Assembly: GCA_038501785.1 (NCBI GenBank)
Contig: JBAMJR010000084.1
Location: 1,240,001-1,304,000 of the forward strand
Reading direction: 5' to 3'
DNA from: Myoxocephalus aenaeus
Taxonomy: Eukaryota > Chordata > Actinopteri > Perciformes > Cottidae
DNA length: 64,000 nt
Both the position numbers and the translations under genes were made by a program. Numbering within the stretch: the stretch's first letter is position 1; each line of letters begins with the position of its first letter. Below the pieces are notes generated by a model. That model searched no databases. It was not told where the DNA came from and saw only the letters and a list, made by a program, of their open reading frames with translations. This document shows positions 1 to 13,800 of the stretch, piece by piece.

Positions 1-3000
1 TTATAGCGGGCCTCCAGTGTTTCTTGGTTGTTACAGTAAACCCTGTTGCCATCTGCGCTGCATGGCGGGGACCTGAGACCTCGGCGATGGACGTGTTTAC
101 TCTGCACTTAATCACCATGTCTGATGCGGCCTCTCTGGACGTGTGAGGGGGGGAAATGCCGGCTAAATGCAGTCACCACGACCTAATGAGGTGGTTTAGC
201 TGCAGCAGCGCGCCATCAGCCGTACTCTGTAATTCAGAGACACCGACTCAACAGTTCCCCTGGCCAGCCTGCGTCACAAGTGCGTTTGCCATGTTGCCCA
301 CAACCCCGTGAAACATGTTGAACGGCTGCTATAGGAGACCGGGGTCCAACGGGCTGTCAATCAGTGTGGAGTGTGTGGTTTGAAAATGGGGAAAATGGGT
401 AGAGGGGGGGGAATGGTTACGGAGAAAAAGGAATTACTGTTTGACCGATTTTCGTGGGGCAAGCGTCAAACTTCCCATATGAATGCAAAATGAGTGTCAA
501 ATCTGTTGCGCACACACATACTGCATCTCTCTGCCACATATGAAGGCACAGCAAACCGGCCTTTCTCCTCCTCTCTGTCCTCGTGGCACAGCCGTGCTGT
601 TCTTGGCAGTGCCCTGCGCTGTAGCTCCACTCTTCGCTAATGGTTAAACAGCCTGCCCATGCCATGCTCGCTAATGACAGGCTAGGCTTACTCCACTGAA
701 GTGGCGCTTTTCAGAGTCAACAGTGCACAAAGAGTCGGATCGAGCACCTTCCAGAGCTGCCGAGGTGCTGCGAGGACACTGTCTACACGCACAAGAATGC
801 ACACGTATTATCAAACAGTCAAACAAAGCTGTGCAACAGAGAAAGTGTCTGCTTACACAGATTTCCGTGGTGACTGATGGATGTGGACAAAAACACACAG
901 AAAGATTTTTGTTTGCGGCATTTATCTTCCCGCAGTTCCTCCCAGATCTCTCTTTCTGATACCGCTCGCGAGAGGTATCAACTTCTAGCGTCTAACGTAT
1001 CCAACAGTTGCTGTTCATCATGTATTATCTAGTCTTTACTTGTATGTCATTTCTCATTTTTAGAGAGCTCTGCTCAGTTTAAATCATAAAAAAACTCCAA
1101 AAGCTGACATCTGTATCCTGATAGTCTTGTTGTTTACGGAAAAGTAAAAGTGTCCCAGAATGAACCCTCTCAAATGTTCTGTATAATCTTACAGAGAGAT
1201 ATGTAAACAAATTAGAAAGAACTATAAGTAAACCTCCCCTCTGATTCATAAGATATAACTCCTGGCACTAAGTATCACACCTTCACCGAACAAGATGAGA
1301 GTGAGTGTGTGTCGTTTTAAAACAGGAGGAGGGCCAGAGCGCTTTGTTTGTCTTGGCATTTGTTTAGCCATATTATTAGGACAGTAAACTTCCGAGCTGA
1401 CTCGGTATGTGCACCACATGTTGGGCCTCTTCTTTTTTACGTTTCCCATGAGACAGCTAAAATGTAAGAGGACCTCCACCTATTCCCACAAGAAGTGATG
1501 TAGGGGAGGTAAAGGTCTGCAAAGTGTAGGAGAATTTCATGCACATCATCCATCATTTCCAGCAAGCAAAGCATGAATATGTGTGCACACTGTGCACGCA
1601 TTTGTGTGTGTGCGCATGGACATGTATGCATCTCAAAGTATGCATTCACTCAAATTCTCTCTCTTTGGGATATCTGACTCCCAGATCCTGACACACTTTC
1701 CCAGCGTCCACAAGCTGGATCTGTTTCTGCCCCTCGGCGGACCCGTTTCCACACTTCCTCGGCAGAAAAAGGTGGGAGCTAGAAGAATGTGTCTTTTCAT
1801 TAAGACTGGCGCTGCATGAATATTTCAAACAGGCAACATGATTCCTCAGTGCCACCCGACACAAAGGAGAGTTCTCTGGTTGAACTTCGGGGTGAGGCGA
1901 GCATGAGAGGTGAAATCTCAGATGGGAACTTGGCTTCAAGGCACCACCTGCTCGCAGTGACAGACGGACAGACGAGGCCCTGGAGCTGGTGCCGTAGACG
2001 GGGTTTGGTTAAACCCTATCTGACCACGTCTGCACGTATCCGTGCCAGGTCTGCCACTGGAACTCGCTCTGCTGTGGAAAAAGTACAAGCCCAGGCATGT
2101 GCTTGCATTGTTGATTGTGTGTGTGTGGATGGAGAGGATAGGTGAGCCTGTGGACATACCACGCATTCCACGTCGGCAATAAAGCCAAATTGAAGGTGGG
2201 GGATAAAGCCAGGGTTGTTGAGTGATACCAGGGCAGCTGGGACTGAGAAGGTGAGACAGAGAGGTTTAGGATGGTGCTGATACTGCTTTGGGCGAAAAGC
2301 GTGGAAAGATTATGTAGTGGGGATACCCACATTTTTGTGGTCAGAACAACATTAACTAGTGCTCCAATTTTGACTCAGAAATAGACAACTATGCCCCTCA
2401 AAAGTGCAAGATATTACACACGTTGAAAAGATGTGAATTTGCCCCAGTTCACTCTTCCACAAGCAGCTGAATGAGACTCGAGTGGTTTCGCTCAAAGTTG
2501 CGCTGAGCGTATGTGTATCAAACATTTCTGTCAAATGGCACCGATTCCTGTACTGCATTACTGCCAACACCCTGTCATATTGTTATTGTACATGTTCATG
2601 CTGGCGACCCTGGATGTCACGTTGGTATGATATCTACACATTTGTTTGGGTTTAGAAACCATTCCAGTGTGCTTGTTAAGGCATTGGCCAAACACAGGCC
2701 ACTCTACAGATCAGAAGCAGATAGCAGATATGTGGTAAAAAGGAAAAAAATGCACATACTTTTCAAACACAGGGAACAAAATGTTCTTTTGAACATACTG
2801 CAAAAAAGGATATGTGCATAACTCTACAACAATTGTCTATGACAGTAGTCTGTGACCACTTTAAAAGCATGGTCTACTTACGACGCCTCGTGACAGGATG
2901 GATGTGTTTGGTGTATTTAAGAATTGTGTGCAGTTCGGACTCTCACAGATTGTTTCATTTAAATTATTGTGAAAGGCTGAGCTGGCCAGTATCTTATGAT

Positions 3001-3069
3001 GGAACAAGACTTTCTGACGTAATGGTGGTACTAAAAGAAAACTGAAGGAAGTTATTACAATTCATCCAG
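1..3069. other. No gene seen
   Basis: Only short unconnected open frames on both strands, with no recognisable protein similarity, domain motif or splice-linked series. No repeats long enough to list. Confidence 0.6.
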
Positions 3070-3235
3070 GGGGGGGACATGAATGTCTGTACCAGATTTC
3101 ATGGCAATCCATCCAAGAGTTAGTTGAGATATTTCACTCAAAATCACAAATGTGCATCTGATAGTGGACTCGAAGAAAAGGCAGGGGATCACCGAAGTCA
3201 TTAGGATTTATCATCTGGGAACCATAAATGTTTGT
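3070..3235 (+). repeat. Dispersed teleost repeat, copy 1 of 3
   Basis: Contains gaatgtctgtaccagatttc, atggcaatccatccaagag, gttgagatatttcactcaaa and aggggatcaccgaagtcatt. The last phrase is followed by a second partial unit (ggaaccataaatgtttgtac), so this copy holds one unit and part of another. Similar phrases recur at 9885 and 18525. Confidence 0.65.
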
Positions 3236-3249
3236 ACGAAGTTAAGTGG

Positions 3250-3290
3250 TTCCAAGGATTCAAGGATTCAAGGATAATTTATTGTCACTA
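3250..3290 (-). repeat. Possible LINE 3' end with (CAAGGATT)n
   Basis: Three direct copies of caaggatt followed by ataatttattgtcac. Read in reverse this gives an AATAAATT-type end with a short terminal tandem repeat, as in teleost L2-like LINEs. Sequence to about 3530 may belong to the same element. Tentative. Confidence 0.4.
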
Positions 3291-3539
3291 TGCAACACAG
3301 GGATGCACAACAACATGCAGTTGCAGCCCATTTGTAACAGAACAAACCCATAACAACCAAAACAAAGCAAAAACAGTTCATTCCTGCAGTGTATTTTTAT
3401 TTTATTTGCATCATCAGGAACATCAGCAACAAAAACAAGTAGATGTTTGATGGCCCTCAGAGCTGATTCAAACTTCTTAACAAATAAGCTGTTATTTGTT
3501 TCCTTCTGTAAAACGTTTTGTTGCCATGAAATCAAGGGC

Positions 3540-4590
3540 CATGTTATTGCTATTCATTTCAAATGACTCCCTAGTATGTTCAATATATCGGGCGAAAGGC
3601 TGAAGTATTGCCAGTCGATGTTGAACATGATCTGGTGTAACAAATATTTAACACCTCGGGTCTACAAATCTCTGCACAGCTTGGGCTCTGGTACGTCCAG
3701 TTTTCTGGGCAGCACCTTTATGTGTTTGATACAGTTCCAGATATCTCTGTCGAGCACAGAGCTCGGCTGAAGGCACGGCCCATTAAGCCACAACACTGAA
3801 GCAATTAAAGCCAATTAAAATGCTGTTAGGAAACCCGACGGGCTCCCCGCTGAGACGGGTATGTAATATGACACTGGAGACGGGAGCTGCAGACCGCGGA
3901 CACAATGGGGTCATCGGGGCTCACGGGGAGACAATGTTACAGTGTTCAAACGGACTTCCACTTATATGAATGGAAACTCCTGACAGATTATAAAATATTT
4001 TATTATTTCACCTGTTGTTCGCATTTTAATTTTCTTTCCTGGCCTTTGAATTCGCCAAAGCAGCCTCCATTGTTCTTTTGATGTACGATGCAGTCCCTGA
4101 CTCTCACGCACACTCTGCTCTGTTGTGGCAAAGACATGGAGTTCTGCCGAAGCCCAGAATAAGCCTGCAGCTTTAATAATGGAGCAATTTCCAAAGCTGT
4201 GTAATAATAACTCAATGCCCACAGCTGATGGCGGCAGCTCCGAATTGAGTCTTCTGACATCTGGATGCTCTTCAGATAGTCTCCCTAACATGGCACGGTC
4301 AATTCAAAATGAGGCCGCCTTTCAAAAGACAACAGAAGGGGCTTTTGTCTCGAAGTTTGACAGGCTTCCAGGCAACATGTGGATGCAGGCAGCCATTTTA
4401 AGGTATGTCGTTCTGCAATTCTGGGCTCTTTTTTTACCCCTGGACAGACTAATGCGAGCCAGATTGTTGGTGCTTTGGGGAAAATATAGATCTCATGATT
4501 ACCAACAATTGACCAATTCATTTGAGGCCTCCTTTGACATGGCGTGTGTGCAGCTGCATTCAGGATTGTGGTCATTGTGTGTCTGTGTTT
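3540..4590. other. Non-coding block, possible conserved regulatory DNA
   Basis: No gene seen. The part from about 3780 to 4350 is unique and of balanced composition. It has homeodomain-like and Sox-like words (caattaaagccaattaaaat; cattgttctttt; tttaataatgg). An open frame from 4125 runs into the GT repeat but shows no known domain. Regulatory role is a guess from texture only. Confidence 0.3.
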
Positions 4591-4592
4591 TT

Positions 4593-4594
<2 letters not shown>

Positions 4595-4680
<86 letters not shown>

Positions 4681-4685
4681 GTGTG

Positions 4686-4718
<33 letters not shown>
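4595..4718. repeat. (GT)n microsatellite
   Basis: About 60 GT units with two GTAG interruptions near 4679 and 4687. Any long open frame across it (Cys-Val or Thr-His repeats) is an artefact of the repeat. Confidence 0.98.
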
Positions 4719-4719
<1 letters not shown>

Positions 4720-4721
<2 letters not shown>

Positions 4722-7700
4722 TGATCACTCCCGCAATAATAAATCAAAAGAGGCTGGTAGCCTTTAGATCATGTTGGGCCCCATGTTTTGAAGAATGGAT
4801 TGGCACTCAATATGAGCACTGATTGAGCCACTGAGAGGGTGTTTGGATTAGAATGAGCCTATACATTACACAGATGGAGCTCAGCCTAAGTGCTTATGTA
4901 TGTGTGTGACAGCCAGCGTATTCTTGTAAACGCAGTTTTTGGAGATACTGCACAGTGCCGTTAAACCCGGCCAAAGCAGGCAGCACGCTCTAGCAGTGGC
5001 ATTAAAAGAAACAAAGGTCATGTGCTGGACGGTTTAAAGGCTCAGCTGAGATCACCAACCTTTGTAGCTGGAGGTTTTCAGCCCAGTTATCTTGAGATGG
5101 GCTGCCATAAAATCAGTTTGGAAAGGCGAAAGGAAGCGATAGAGAAACTTTACTGGCTTGAGATGAAGTGTTTGTGTACAAAGAGATTCCAGAAATGCCA
5201 AGCGAGATGGAGACTGCCCACGGGCCAGGTAGCTCAAAAACATCCTCCTTCCTTATCATGGAGCCATTCACAGCTGGCATGCAGCTGATTCTTGGCACTG
5301 TCTTAAACCACTGGCCCAATACCTACAGTATACACACGCTAATATAAAATGTATGAGTGTGGGAGCTCTGCAGACAACTGACAAGATACATCTGAAAGTT
5401 TTTTTTGTTCTCTTTATCTTAAAGGCCTTTTAAGATGAGTCCCATAAGGGAATATGTTGTTATCTTAGAATCCCATCAATATAAGTCTTAGGTTTTAAGA
5501 AGCTTGCAAGTGAGGATTCTTTTTAACATTTTCAGTTCTGCATGTATACAATAATAGTCACCTAACAATAAGGCCCAACCAGCCACTATAAGCGAGCCAA
5601 CTTGGAGAATGTATATGAACAATTATTTTGATATATTTAGATAAATATATACTCAAAAGTGAATTGTGGATATGTGAATGTGTATACAAATGAATGCTAG
5701 CCTAATGTAAAAGTGGAAATCATATCGTATATTTTTGTTGTCATTTCTTTTCCTAATAATGAGAAAATGTTTGCTAAAAACAATTTGTCTTTTCAGTAAG
5801 TTGTGGTTCTTTGAGTCTTAATATTAATTAAAAAAAAAGGCCCATTTAATTGTAAAGATACTATCTAGTCATAAGAAAACAACTGTCCATCAGCATCAGA
5901 AATCTTTCCCTCCGGTTAACTCACAAAAGATCGGAACCGAACGCCTGTTGTTCCATCGCCTGTTAGCGTGCGATTCCTTGATCCTTCTGTAACATGAAGC
6001 CTGTGTAGCGAGCCGGACCACATGGGGAGTGCAATGTTGTGAGGTGAGGTATTTTTCGACTGGGAGACGGATATGTAATGCATTCCAGACACTCGGGCCG
6101 CACACGGCTTTCTCCCTTGCTACCTATAGGCATCAATCCTCTCCCCTTTCGTTAGAACAATAAACCCACTGCCACTAAGGAAGAACTCATTTCAGACCCA
6201 GAAACACAACTACCTCTTCTGTCGCTTCCTGGAGCCTGTTGAGTGGGATCCGAAAACAGTCCGCTGTCTTGGTCTCTAAACACTAAACACGTTCACTGAC
6301 CCATAAACATCAACCCCTTGACCCAAAATGTAAGACCTTGTACCCACGTTCACACCTTGCTATTGACCTTCAGCTCCCCCACAGAGCCAACCAAGACACT
6401 AAACCTCCCACCCATCCCCTCCAAAACAGATTCTCCAAAAGGTGACCTCTTGGATGATCACCTCGAATAAAGATGTTTCTGGAGATTCTCCTCCACGGAG
6501 GTCTAAGCTGGTTTAACTGAGTTGCATAACAGGGATGATACTCAGGTTTCTCCATCCAATGAGGCCCAGATGGAATATGATGGTGTGTTTTAAAAAACTA
6601 ATCCCAACGGGACCTGCGTGCCTCAACCCTCCTCTGCTCCCTGACTTCCTCCCCTCTGCCCTCCATCCTTTCCTCATCTCCTCCACTCTGCATTAAGGAG
6701 CACCAATCAGGCTTGAGCCTAAAACAACACAAATGGCCTCTGAGAAAGCCTCTCTTTTCACCTTGTCAACACTCGGGGTGGGATTCAAAGACGTATGTGA
6801 AACACGGCGTGCTGAGATAATACTCATAATTAATGTCCAGGGGTTGCAAAAGAATCAACATTGTTGGTTTTATAATCGTGTCCTTTCCTCCCACCTTTGA
6901 GTGAAATTGTCAGCAATGCTCATTTGCAAAGCAGCTTTCTCCCTGTGTCACTTTGTTGTTTTTCTCTCCGTCTTTCGCTCTTTATTATATAAGTTGCATT
7001 GAATGTTATTATGTCAGGAATGACTCACCAAACAGAGCCAGAAGCGAGTGGGGATGGCAAGTTAATTTTGTCTATTCTAAACTTTAGTAAAAGCAGATCC
7101 GTCTTCTCATGCTTCTTCAAACTGCCGCCAAAGAGCAACAGATTGACAGCTCTCCCTGTGTGAGACGAACACTCCCGCTTGGTCTTCATTTAGTAGGAAT
7201 GCATGGGTGGAAGCATGTCTCTATGTGTGATGTCTATGTGTGCCTCAGCTTCCCTTTGTCGCTCCAATGTTCTTCCCTCTTTTATCCCTCCATTTTTCTT
7301 GCTTTATTTCCTCACTTCTAAGGCATCTGATCCTGCAGACCTTGAGACACATGAGAGTTGAAGGTGCATTCTTCACGTCCAAATTGGAGCGCTTTGAACT
7401 GAGCTGCATGAGGCAGAGTCAGCGAGGCCAAACTGAGCTCTCTCCCCAACTCCCACGATGGGAACCACTGCTTTCAAGCTAGTCCAAGTCAAGTTAAAAA
7501 TATTCATAGTCAACGTAATAAATGTTGAACATTGCCTTCAAGTCAAGTCGAGGGAGAGAAATGTCATGTATGTCAATTCTCCCAGCATTCTCCCGTGTTT
7601 CTTTCTGCAAACGTGAAAAGATGTTTAGTGTCTCCAAGTGTCTTGATTGCAAAAAGAAGAACGACAACTTACACAGTAACTGCAAGAAAGCGAGAGCATT

Positions 7701-7920
7701 CCTCTGCAGCTGTTATGCAGATCCACTGGGGTATATAGTATAATGAAAGGGATACTTTAACAAACATTGGATACAAAGTCCTCGAGGTGAAGTCTCCTTC
7801 TTCCTTCACGCAGAGGATGGCCTAACAACCTTCATGACACAATAGGTTAGGACATGCTCAATGGCCCATAACACACTCAACTTCCTCTGAGGCTGCATCT
7901 ACTAATACTCAAATGCAGTT
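4720..7920. other. No gene seen
   Basis: AT-rich between 5400 and 5880, mixed elsewhere. Short open frames only. No recognised repeat. Confidence 0.55.
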
Positions 7921-7924
7921 GGTT

Positions 7925-8300
7925 TAGTCGCAGAAAATATTGCGGAGGAAGAACGGCAATGGCGAAAAAAAGGGACCAGAGATGTCTTTGCTTGGGCCGA
8001 CGACAAGTTCGAACTGTTGATCTGAGTCATGTGATGGGGGCGTGACGAATAAGAGAAGGACACGGCGTGACCGCGAAACCCCAATCAAGTAGCGAACTTT
8101 GTCATCGTTTCCAAACCTTTTTCGGTTTACAACCGTCCACACTAGGACTGGACCCCGGAGTTTTCAAACGTATCCGTCCTTGGGAGCCTTTCCAAACTCC
8201 TCCTTTTTTGTTGCGTAATGTGGACGCTCAGTGTAAAACGTAGCAAAACATATGTGTTTTAAAATGGAAACGTAGTGGTGTGGACATGGCCTGAGACTTT
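7925..8300. repeat. Degenerate DNA-transposon-like repeat
   Basis: The right half (8120-8300) has the phrases accgtccacactaggactgg, aacgtatccgtccttggg and gtagtggtgtggacatggcc, which I recognise from a common teleost repeat with GTGTGGAC-type ends. The left half, read forward near 7960-8025, gives KRGTRDVFAWADDKFELL followed by a stop, resembling a SANT/Myb-like piece carried by fish transposons. No intact frame and no target duplication found. Confidence 0.4.
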
Positions 8301-9884
8301 GTCCATTCTTACTTCCTGAGAACTGCGGTCCGAACTCTCTTTTATTGACCTACTTTTGAGGTGGTGCACAGATGATATATGGAGCAGGCCTTTTTGGAGA
8401 ACAGGGCTAGCCAAGTTGTGGGGGCTGCAGGGGGCTGCAGCGTTGCATACCTCTGTGTATGTACAAGGAGTAGCCTTTCACCTCTCAAGCTCTGTGCTGC
8501 CTTTGTCTTTGCAGAGGGGGGCATAAATCAACAGAAGTCCAGCACAGGAATCAACAGCGACCAGAAACTCTAAATGAATACAGAAAGAGGAGGGGGCAAG
8601 GTGAGTCGAGATGTAGTTCTGCAGAAAGGTTGTGTTCAGTTGCTTAATCGAGACATTCATTCTGAGAGCGAGAGCCAATTCACAATCCCCTCTTCCACTC
8701 CCAAATGTATGTGAGTGCCGAGGCAGGATTTATGTTGACGCTACAACATGTTCAACTCACAAGTTTGGCAGACAGCTAGGAGACTGAGCGAGCACGAGAC
8801 ATAGATAAGGCAAGAAGAAAACGATTCAGTCTCTTTCTCAGCTCTGCAGAAGGAAAACCCGGACAGGAGTCAGCTAGGAAAAGAAATGCGTGAAAGTCCA
8901 ACCTTTCAAAGAAAAGTCGCCGGTATTATCCACTGTTTTGTCACACAAAGGTGCAGCGTTAAAGGGTTTTCTCTTCTGGTCTTGACCTATAACCTTTTTC
9001 ACCAGAGTGTAAAAAACAAATGAAAAGCCATTTTTGTAATTGTCAACAGAAAGGAGAGTGCTGCCTTATGTTAGCTGATATTGTCTTCAGGCTATAAATG
9101 TTTAAAAAAGACTCTTTCCAGCAGGTATCCTAAAAAAAATATTTGTGTTATATCATAATATAACAGTTTGGGGCTTTGTTTTGAAAATTCAATCAATTAG
9201 ACCTCAATGCTTTTTTCCGATAAACCATAATCCATTGGTCTATTTGACCAGCCCATGCCTGTATTTAAAGTCAGTGCCTGCTAGAGGAAGGCTTATCTCT
9301 GTAAAAAATTCTGCATTCATATGTTAAATCTGTAGGCAACAGGACAAGCTTTTTTAAGAAGTATTCGCCAATCACATTCAAGCAGGCTTTGGTTGCATGC
9401 AGATAAACAGTTTGTGTGGAAGCTAAAGAAGCAGAACGCATTGGCCGAAATGCAATCCCGTAATCCACCAGCTATCCTCTGATAATGATTAAGCTTTTTA
9501 TTGGTTTAGAATTAACTTGTAAACCGGCTACTTGTTGGTCGTACACGACTCTCAACTCTCAACTACAGTCTTCATTTCAAGTTGCTAATCCCACTGTGAA
9601 CGACGAGCAACGCATGGAAAAGAAAGTATTGGCCTGGAAATCCACTGACTTCACCAGAACCATATACATTTTTTCCCCTTGCCCAATTGCCGATTGGAGG
9701 ATGGCAGACTGCAAATGTTCCTCCATGCAAATGATTACAGACGGCTGGAATCAAGGTACGATGTTTAACATGGGACGATGATAAAGTTTGCTTAACAGCA
9801 CCAAAAAAAATGGCTCAGGCAGATTGGAATTTAGTTAATTTGTCAGGTACTTAGTCATAAACCAAAGTATTACAATTTTGACAT
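8301..9884. other. No gene seen
   Basis: Unique-looking sequence without a supported exon. A small direct repeat (gggggctgca twice near 8420) is the only local structure noted. Confidence 0.55.
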
Positions 9885-10010
9885 GCTTGTAGCGCTAGAG
9901 GAAAAATCAGGGGATCGCAAAAGTCATTAGGATTCATTCTCTAGGGACCAGGATTATTTGTACAAAATGTCATGGCAATCCATTAAGTCGTTTTTTATTC
10001 TGTCTGGACC
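9885..10010 (+). repeat. Dispersed teleost repeat, copy 2 of 3
   Basis: Shares gcgctagaggaaaaatcagg, ggatcgcaaaagtcattagg, attcattctctagggacca and tcatggcaatccatta, then ctgtctggaccac, with the copies at 3070 and 18525. The edges are not sharp and no target duplication was seen. Confidence 0.65.
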
Positions 10011-10312
10011 ACAGGCCAATAAAACCTGATGCGGTCTTTAAGTAACTTTCAGCCCTTTATAAGGGGCAAAAAAAGCCAGGCATTTTGAAATTGTACACAT
10101 AATGACTTTAAATAATATTATTTTGCGGAACTTGTTTATTTACCATTGTATTATTGATTTATATTCAGCTTGAGATAGAGGTTAAACGTATTTAATGTCA
10201 AAGAAAGGACGTCATGTAATGTAACACACAACATTGAAGTGTTTAATCGCTCATCTTCAACCACAGCTGTCACTCTCAGAGCTGTGGAACAGAAGTGATG
10301 ATGTTTCTCAGC

Positions 10313-10316
<4 letters not shown>

Positions 10317-10400
<84 letters not shown>
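10317..10400. repeat. (CA)n microsatellite
   Basis: Uninterrupted run of 42 AC units followed by atacacgtgcacacat. Confidence 0.98.
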
Positions 10401-10408
<8 letters not shown>

Positions 10409-13256
10409 GCACACATAAAGAAACATACACTGTTCCCTACAGCAACATGTCCCGACAGGTGTAGATCCTGTACACCTGGAGGTTTTACATGCTGTCGCTG
10501 TGCCATTACATAAGAGTTTTCAGATGGGGGTAAAGCATTCTTACAAGCTGATTCACAAGTGTAAAAACATTATGAAACATGGGAATAAGTAGTCTGCTGA
10601 GGACGACTTTGACAAGGGAGCGAATCAGGAGGCCTTAAATCAATTTAAGACCAGAGCGGGGCCAGGACAGGTGTGAGCAGCTTCCCAGGTGCACCTCCAC
10701 AGGCCATGTAGCACCAGTAATCAGCAGTCAAGGGTAGTAATGACAGGTTGCTGTTCTCAGAGAGCTGCACACACACACACGAACAGAAGCACATACAGTT
10801 ATAACTCAGAGGGACATTTGCACGCACACAGTCAGACTTAGCCTGTTCTATCACAACAGGCATTTTGCTTTCTCAACCTTCTCACACTCTGTGTGCCTCT
10901 CCCTCGTCGACCACTCAGACATTTTCACACCTCCCCTCGGATCTCTCACCTACTATCTCACAGGTCAACACATACGCAATAAACTCAAACAGCAGCTGTG
11001 CGGTTATATAAGCAGCTCCCAGCCTGTCTGCAGACCCGTAGACCTCCAGCCACTAGGGTCAGATCAAAGGTCAGCCAACACTTCCAACACAAAAGAAAGA
11101 ATACAAATCATATTGTTTTTGATTAGAACAGAAACTCTATTATTGTAGTTTAGTTTTTCAGTGGTTTCCTAAAGTTGAACTGGTGTAAGAAAACATAGAT
11201 TATCATATACTATGGCAGCTGGGCATATTTTGCAATTTTTTTTCAAAAGATGATAAAACTGTTTGGTAAGAAGTAGAAGTAAAGAAACCTCTTGGAGATT
11301 TTTAACAATGCAAATAACAAAAATCTAGGCCTGAACTATAAACATAGTCATTTCCATATATATTTTTGTTTTATTAAAACATCATTGTTGCTTATTCAAT
11401 TTGGCAGCCATGAACAAATATCACTTTTCACTTCACTTCACTTGAAATGTAATGATGTATAATAATTGATACACATACTACTTAAAAAAGGTACAAACAC
11501 ACAAGTTTGTTGCAGTAACCACAAAATGTAAATTGTTACTTCCGCATTGAAGGTGTTTGGGATACAACCTGTTTCTGATACTGTGAGTGTATGTTTGCAT
11601 TCTGTCAAAGAGAAGATTGATCGATGTAAGAGATTAGTGAACGGCTACATTTATCAAAAGCAGCCTAAAGTCACCTCTCGGCCTACTGGCAGATGAAATG
11701 AACATTTGCCACCTGTGTGCTTTTATCTTCAGCTGCTGTTAAACCGAGAGGAGGGGGGGCACCCCGTCTGTCACAGACTCCAGGTTTGTTAAAACATTCA
11801 GCCCCTGCTTTCCCTCAGTATTGGGTGTGGTAACAGCACATTGTGTCCTCAGTTCAGAAAGCACACCCCATACTTAGCATCAGTGCACTTTTTTTTCTCC
11901 CCTCTACATTTCCATCATGGCGATGTCAAAAGTGCAGTGAAGCGATCAGCGAGCAGATCTGGCCTCCGGTCTCGTCAGGATGTCATTATGAGATACCAGC
12001 GTCACCGCATGCTATTTTTAACTTTGTCCTTTCCAGACTGGACCACAGTCACAGCCAGTGTGTTGTTTGTGTGCGTCGGTGAGACCCTGAAGTCGAGTTG
12101 GTTACGCAGCAAGGGGGGAAAACTGTCTTGCAGCTTGTCTCAGACACATCTCATGTATGTCTGCTGATTACAAGCCCCGTCAGAATATATTCAACAGCGC
12201 TGCAGGGGAAAGCTCTCGTCTCTGAGATGCATGGAGCTCTCAATGTGGAGGTATACGACTACAGTGACCGTCCTCTGTGACCCTGCAGACTGTAAACACA
12301 CACCAGGCCTAATCTTCGGGGCCTCCATAAGCTGCACGGCAAACAGGACCCCTGACATAGGAGCTGTGTTGAAGGAAATAATGAGTTGACCATATTGGAC
12401 ATACTGAGTGTGAATTAAAATTCCATTGAAAAGTGATTAAAAAAAGTATCACTTTGGTACTGTTATGGTCCTTTAAGTAGCACAGAGATGAGTAGAAGGG
12501 GTAAAAACACAGAAGTAAATACACAACTCACTCTGAAGGTGATGCAGGAATGTGTGATGCACATACATCGGCCAGAGGCGGCCCTATCCCCTCCATGATG
12601 ACAGGTCCTCAGCAGCCCTCGGGGCTACAGCTAACACTCAAGTCAGATTGGCATCTTTGCTCTTACATAAGCTCCGGAAATTCTGCAGCCGCCACCACGA
12701 CCGCTTCAGAGCTCAGTACGGAAAAGAAAGCTTTTGTCTCAGAACAAAGCCAAAATGCCACATCTGTCAGAAACACTCATTCCTCTTTCCATCCTTTTCA
12801 CATCGATACCGAACACGACCCGGGTAGACCTAATGATCTACAGCGCAGGGAAGAAAAGTCGGTTGCGAGGCAATTGTGTTTGTATAGACTGTGGGTTCCG
12901 CTGAAAGGAAGCTACGGGTGGCAAGAGGAGGAGGAGAGAGGTGAGAGGATGTGGGGAGGACAGTTGTGGCTTGGCAGAAGCCGCTGTGGGTAAGCGTCAG
13001 GCCGCGTTGGCTGGAAGATGGAGTACATCATGCTATGTACTCCTGCATTTGAGGGTTTTTATAGAGTGAGAGTGAACGAGGAAGAGAGTGATCATTATGG
13101 CTCCTGGAATAGCATAATTAGAGAGAAAGGCCTCGCTGTCTCAGTGTCTGTGCCTCTGTGTGTCTGAGTGTTGTTTTTCTCTTTCTCTGGGGAATGACAC
13201 ATTAGCATCTCAGGTACATTTATGTAACACTGGTTTACTTCTTCTTACTCTTCTTC
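10401..13256. other. No gene seen
   Basis: The longest open frame (12550-12993, forward) has no recognisable motif and no matching neighbour exon. The rest is AT-rich with short open frames. Confidence 0.55.
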
Positions 13257-13264
13257 ACTAAAGG

Positions 13265-13800
13265 CAGTGTTGGGGTAGTTACTCAGAAAAAGTAACTAGT
13301 TACAAGTTACTTCTGAACATTGTAACTAGTTACTTTACTAGTTACTGCATTTGAAAAGTAACTTCACTACTAGTTACTTTACTTTCCATTTGTTTAAGCA
13401 AATGTCCAAATTAACCGCAAAGATACATGGACAAACATCATGGCTCTTTCATCACTTTATTTTCAATTTTCAATAAAGGGCATCTCTTAGCCTATCCACA
13501 TAGTGTATTGTAATTGTAAAACGTTGGGTTACGAGCCGCTACTGCCTTCGGTCAGTGTCCCCGTTAGCTCCCCGCTGTAGCCAGCTGGGGCACCTGCTAG
13601 CGCTCCGTCACTTCCCCGCTAACTTCTGCTAGCTCTCCGTTAACTTCCGCTAGCTCCCCGAAAACCACCGAAGGTAGCGGGACCAGGCTCGACACCAGAC
13701 ATGGGCAGAGGGGACGCGGGCAGTAGCAGCGGCCGGTAGCTAGCAGCGTTTGGAGTGATTCCAAATTGATTTACTTTGTAACTCGTTACCCCCAACACTG
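13265..13800. mobile_element. hAT-type non-autonomous DNA transposon (536 bp) with 8-bp target duplication
   Basis: The ends are inverted: cagtgttgggg at the left and ccccaacactg at the right. The exact 8-bp direct repeat actaaagg flanks it (13257-13264 and 13801-13808), which is the hallmark of hAT-superfamily insertion. Sub-terminal sequence carries several ctagttac/gtaactagt motifs typical of this abundant teleost repeat. The inside (about 13500-13740) is unusually GC-rich with repeated gctagct and ctccccgctg units. There is no transposase. Confidence 0.88.

Noticed and set aside
4125..4688. 187-residue open frame on the plus strand
   Set aside because: The last 40 residues are the GT microsatellite (Cys-Val repeats). 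The first 150 show no domain, and both strands are open over much of the same interval; no linked exons were found.
12550..12993. 147-residue open frame on the plus strand
   Set aside because: Composition is ordinary for GC-richer non-coding DNA (Ser/Thr/Glu/Arg-rich). No motif or splice partner, and no coding-style similarity that I recognise.
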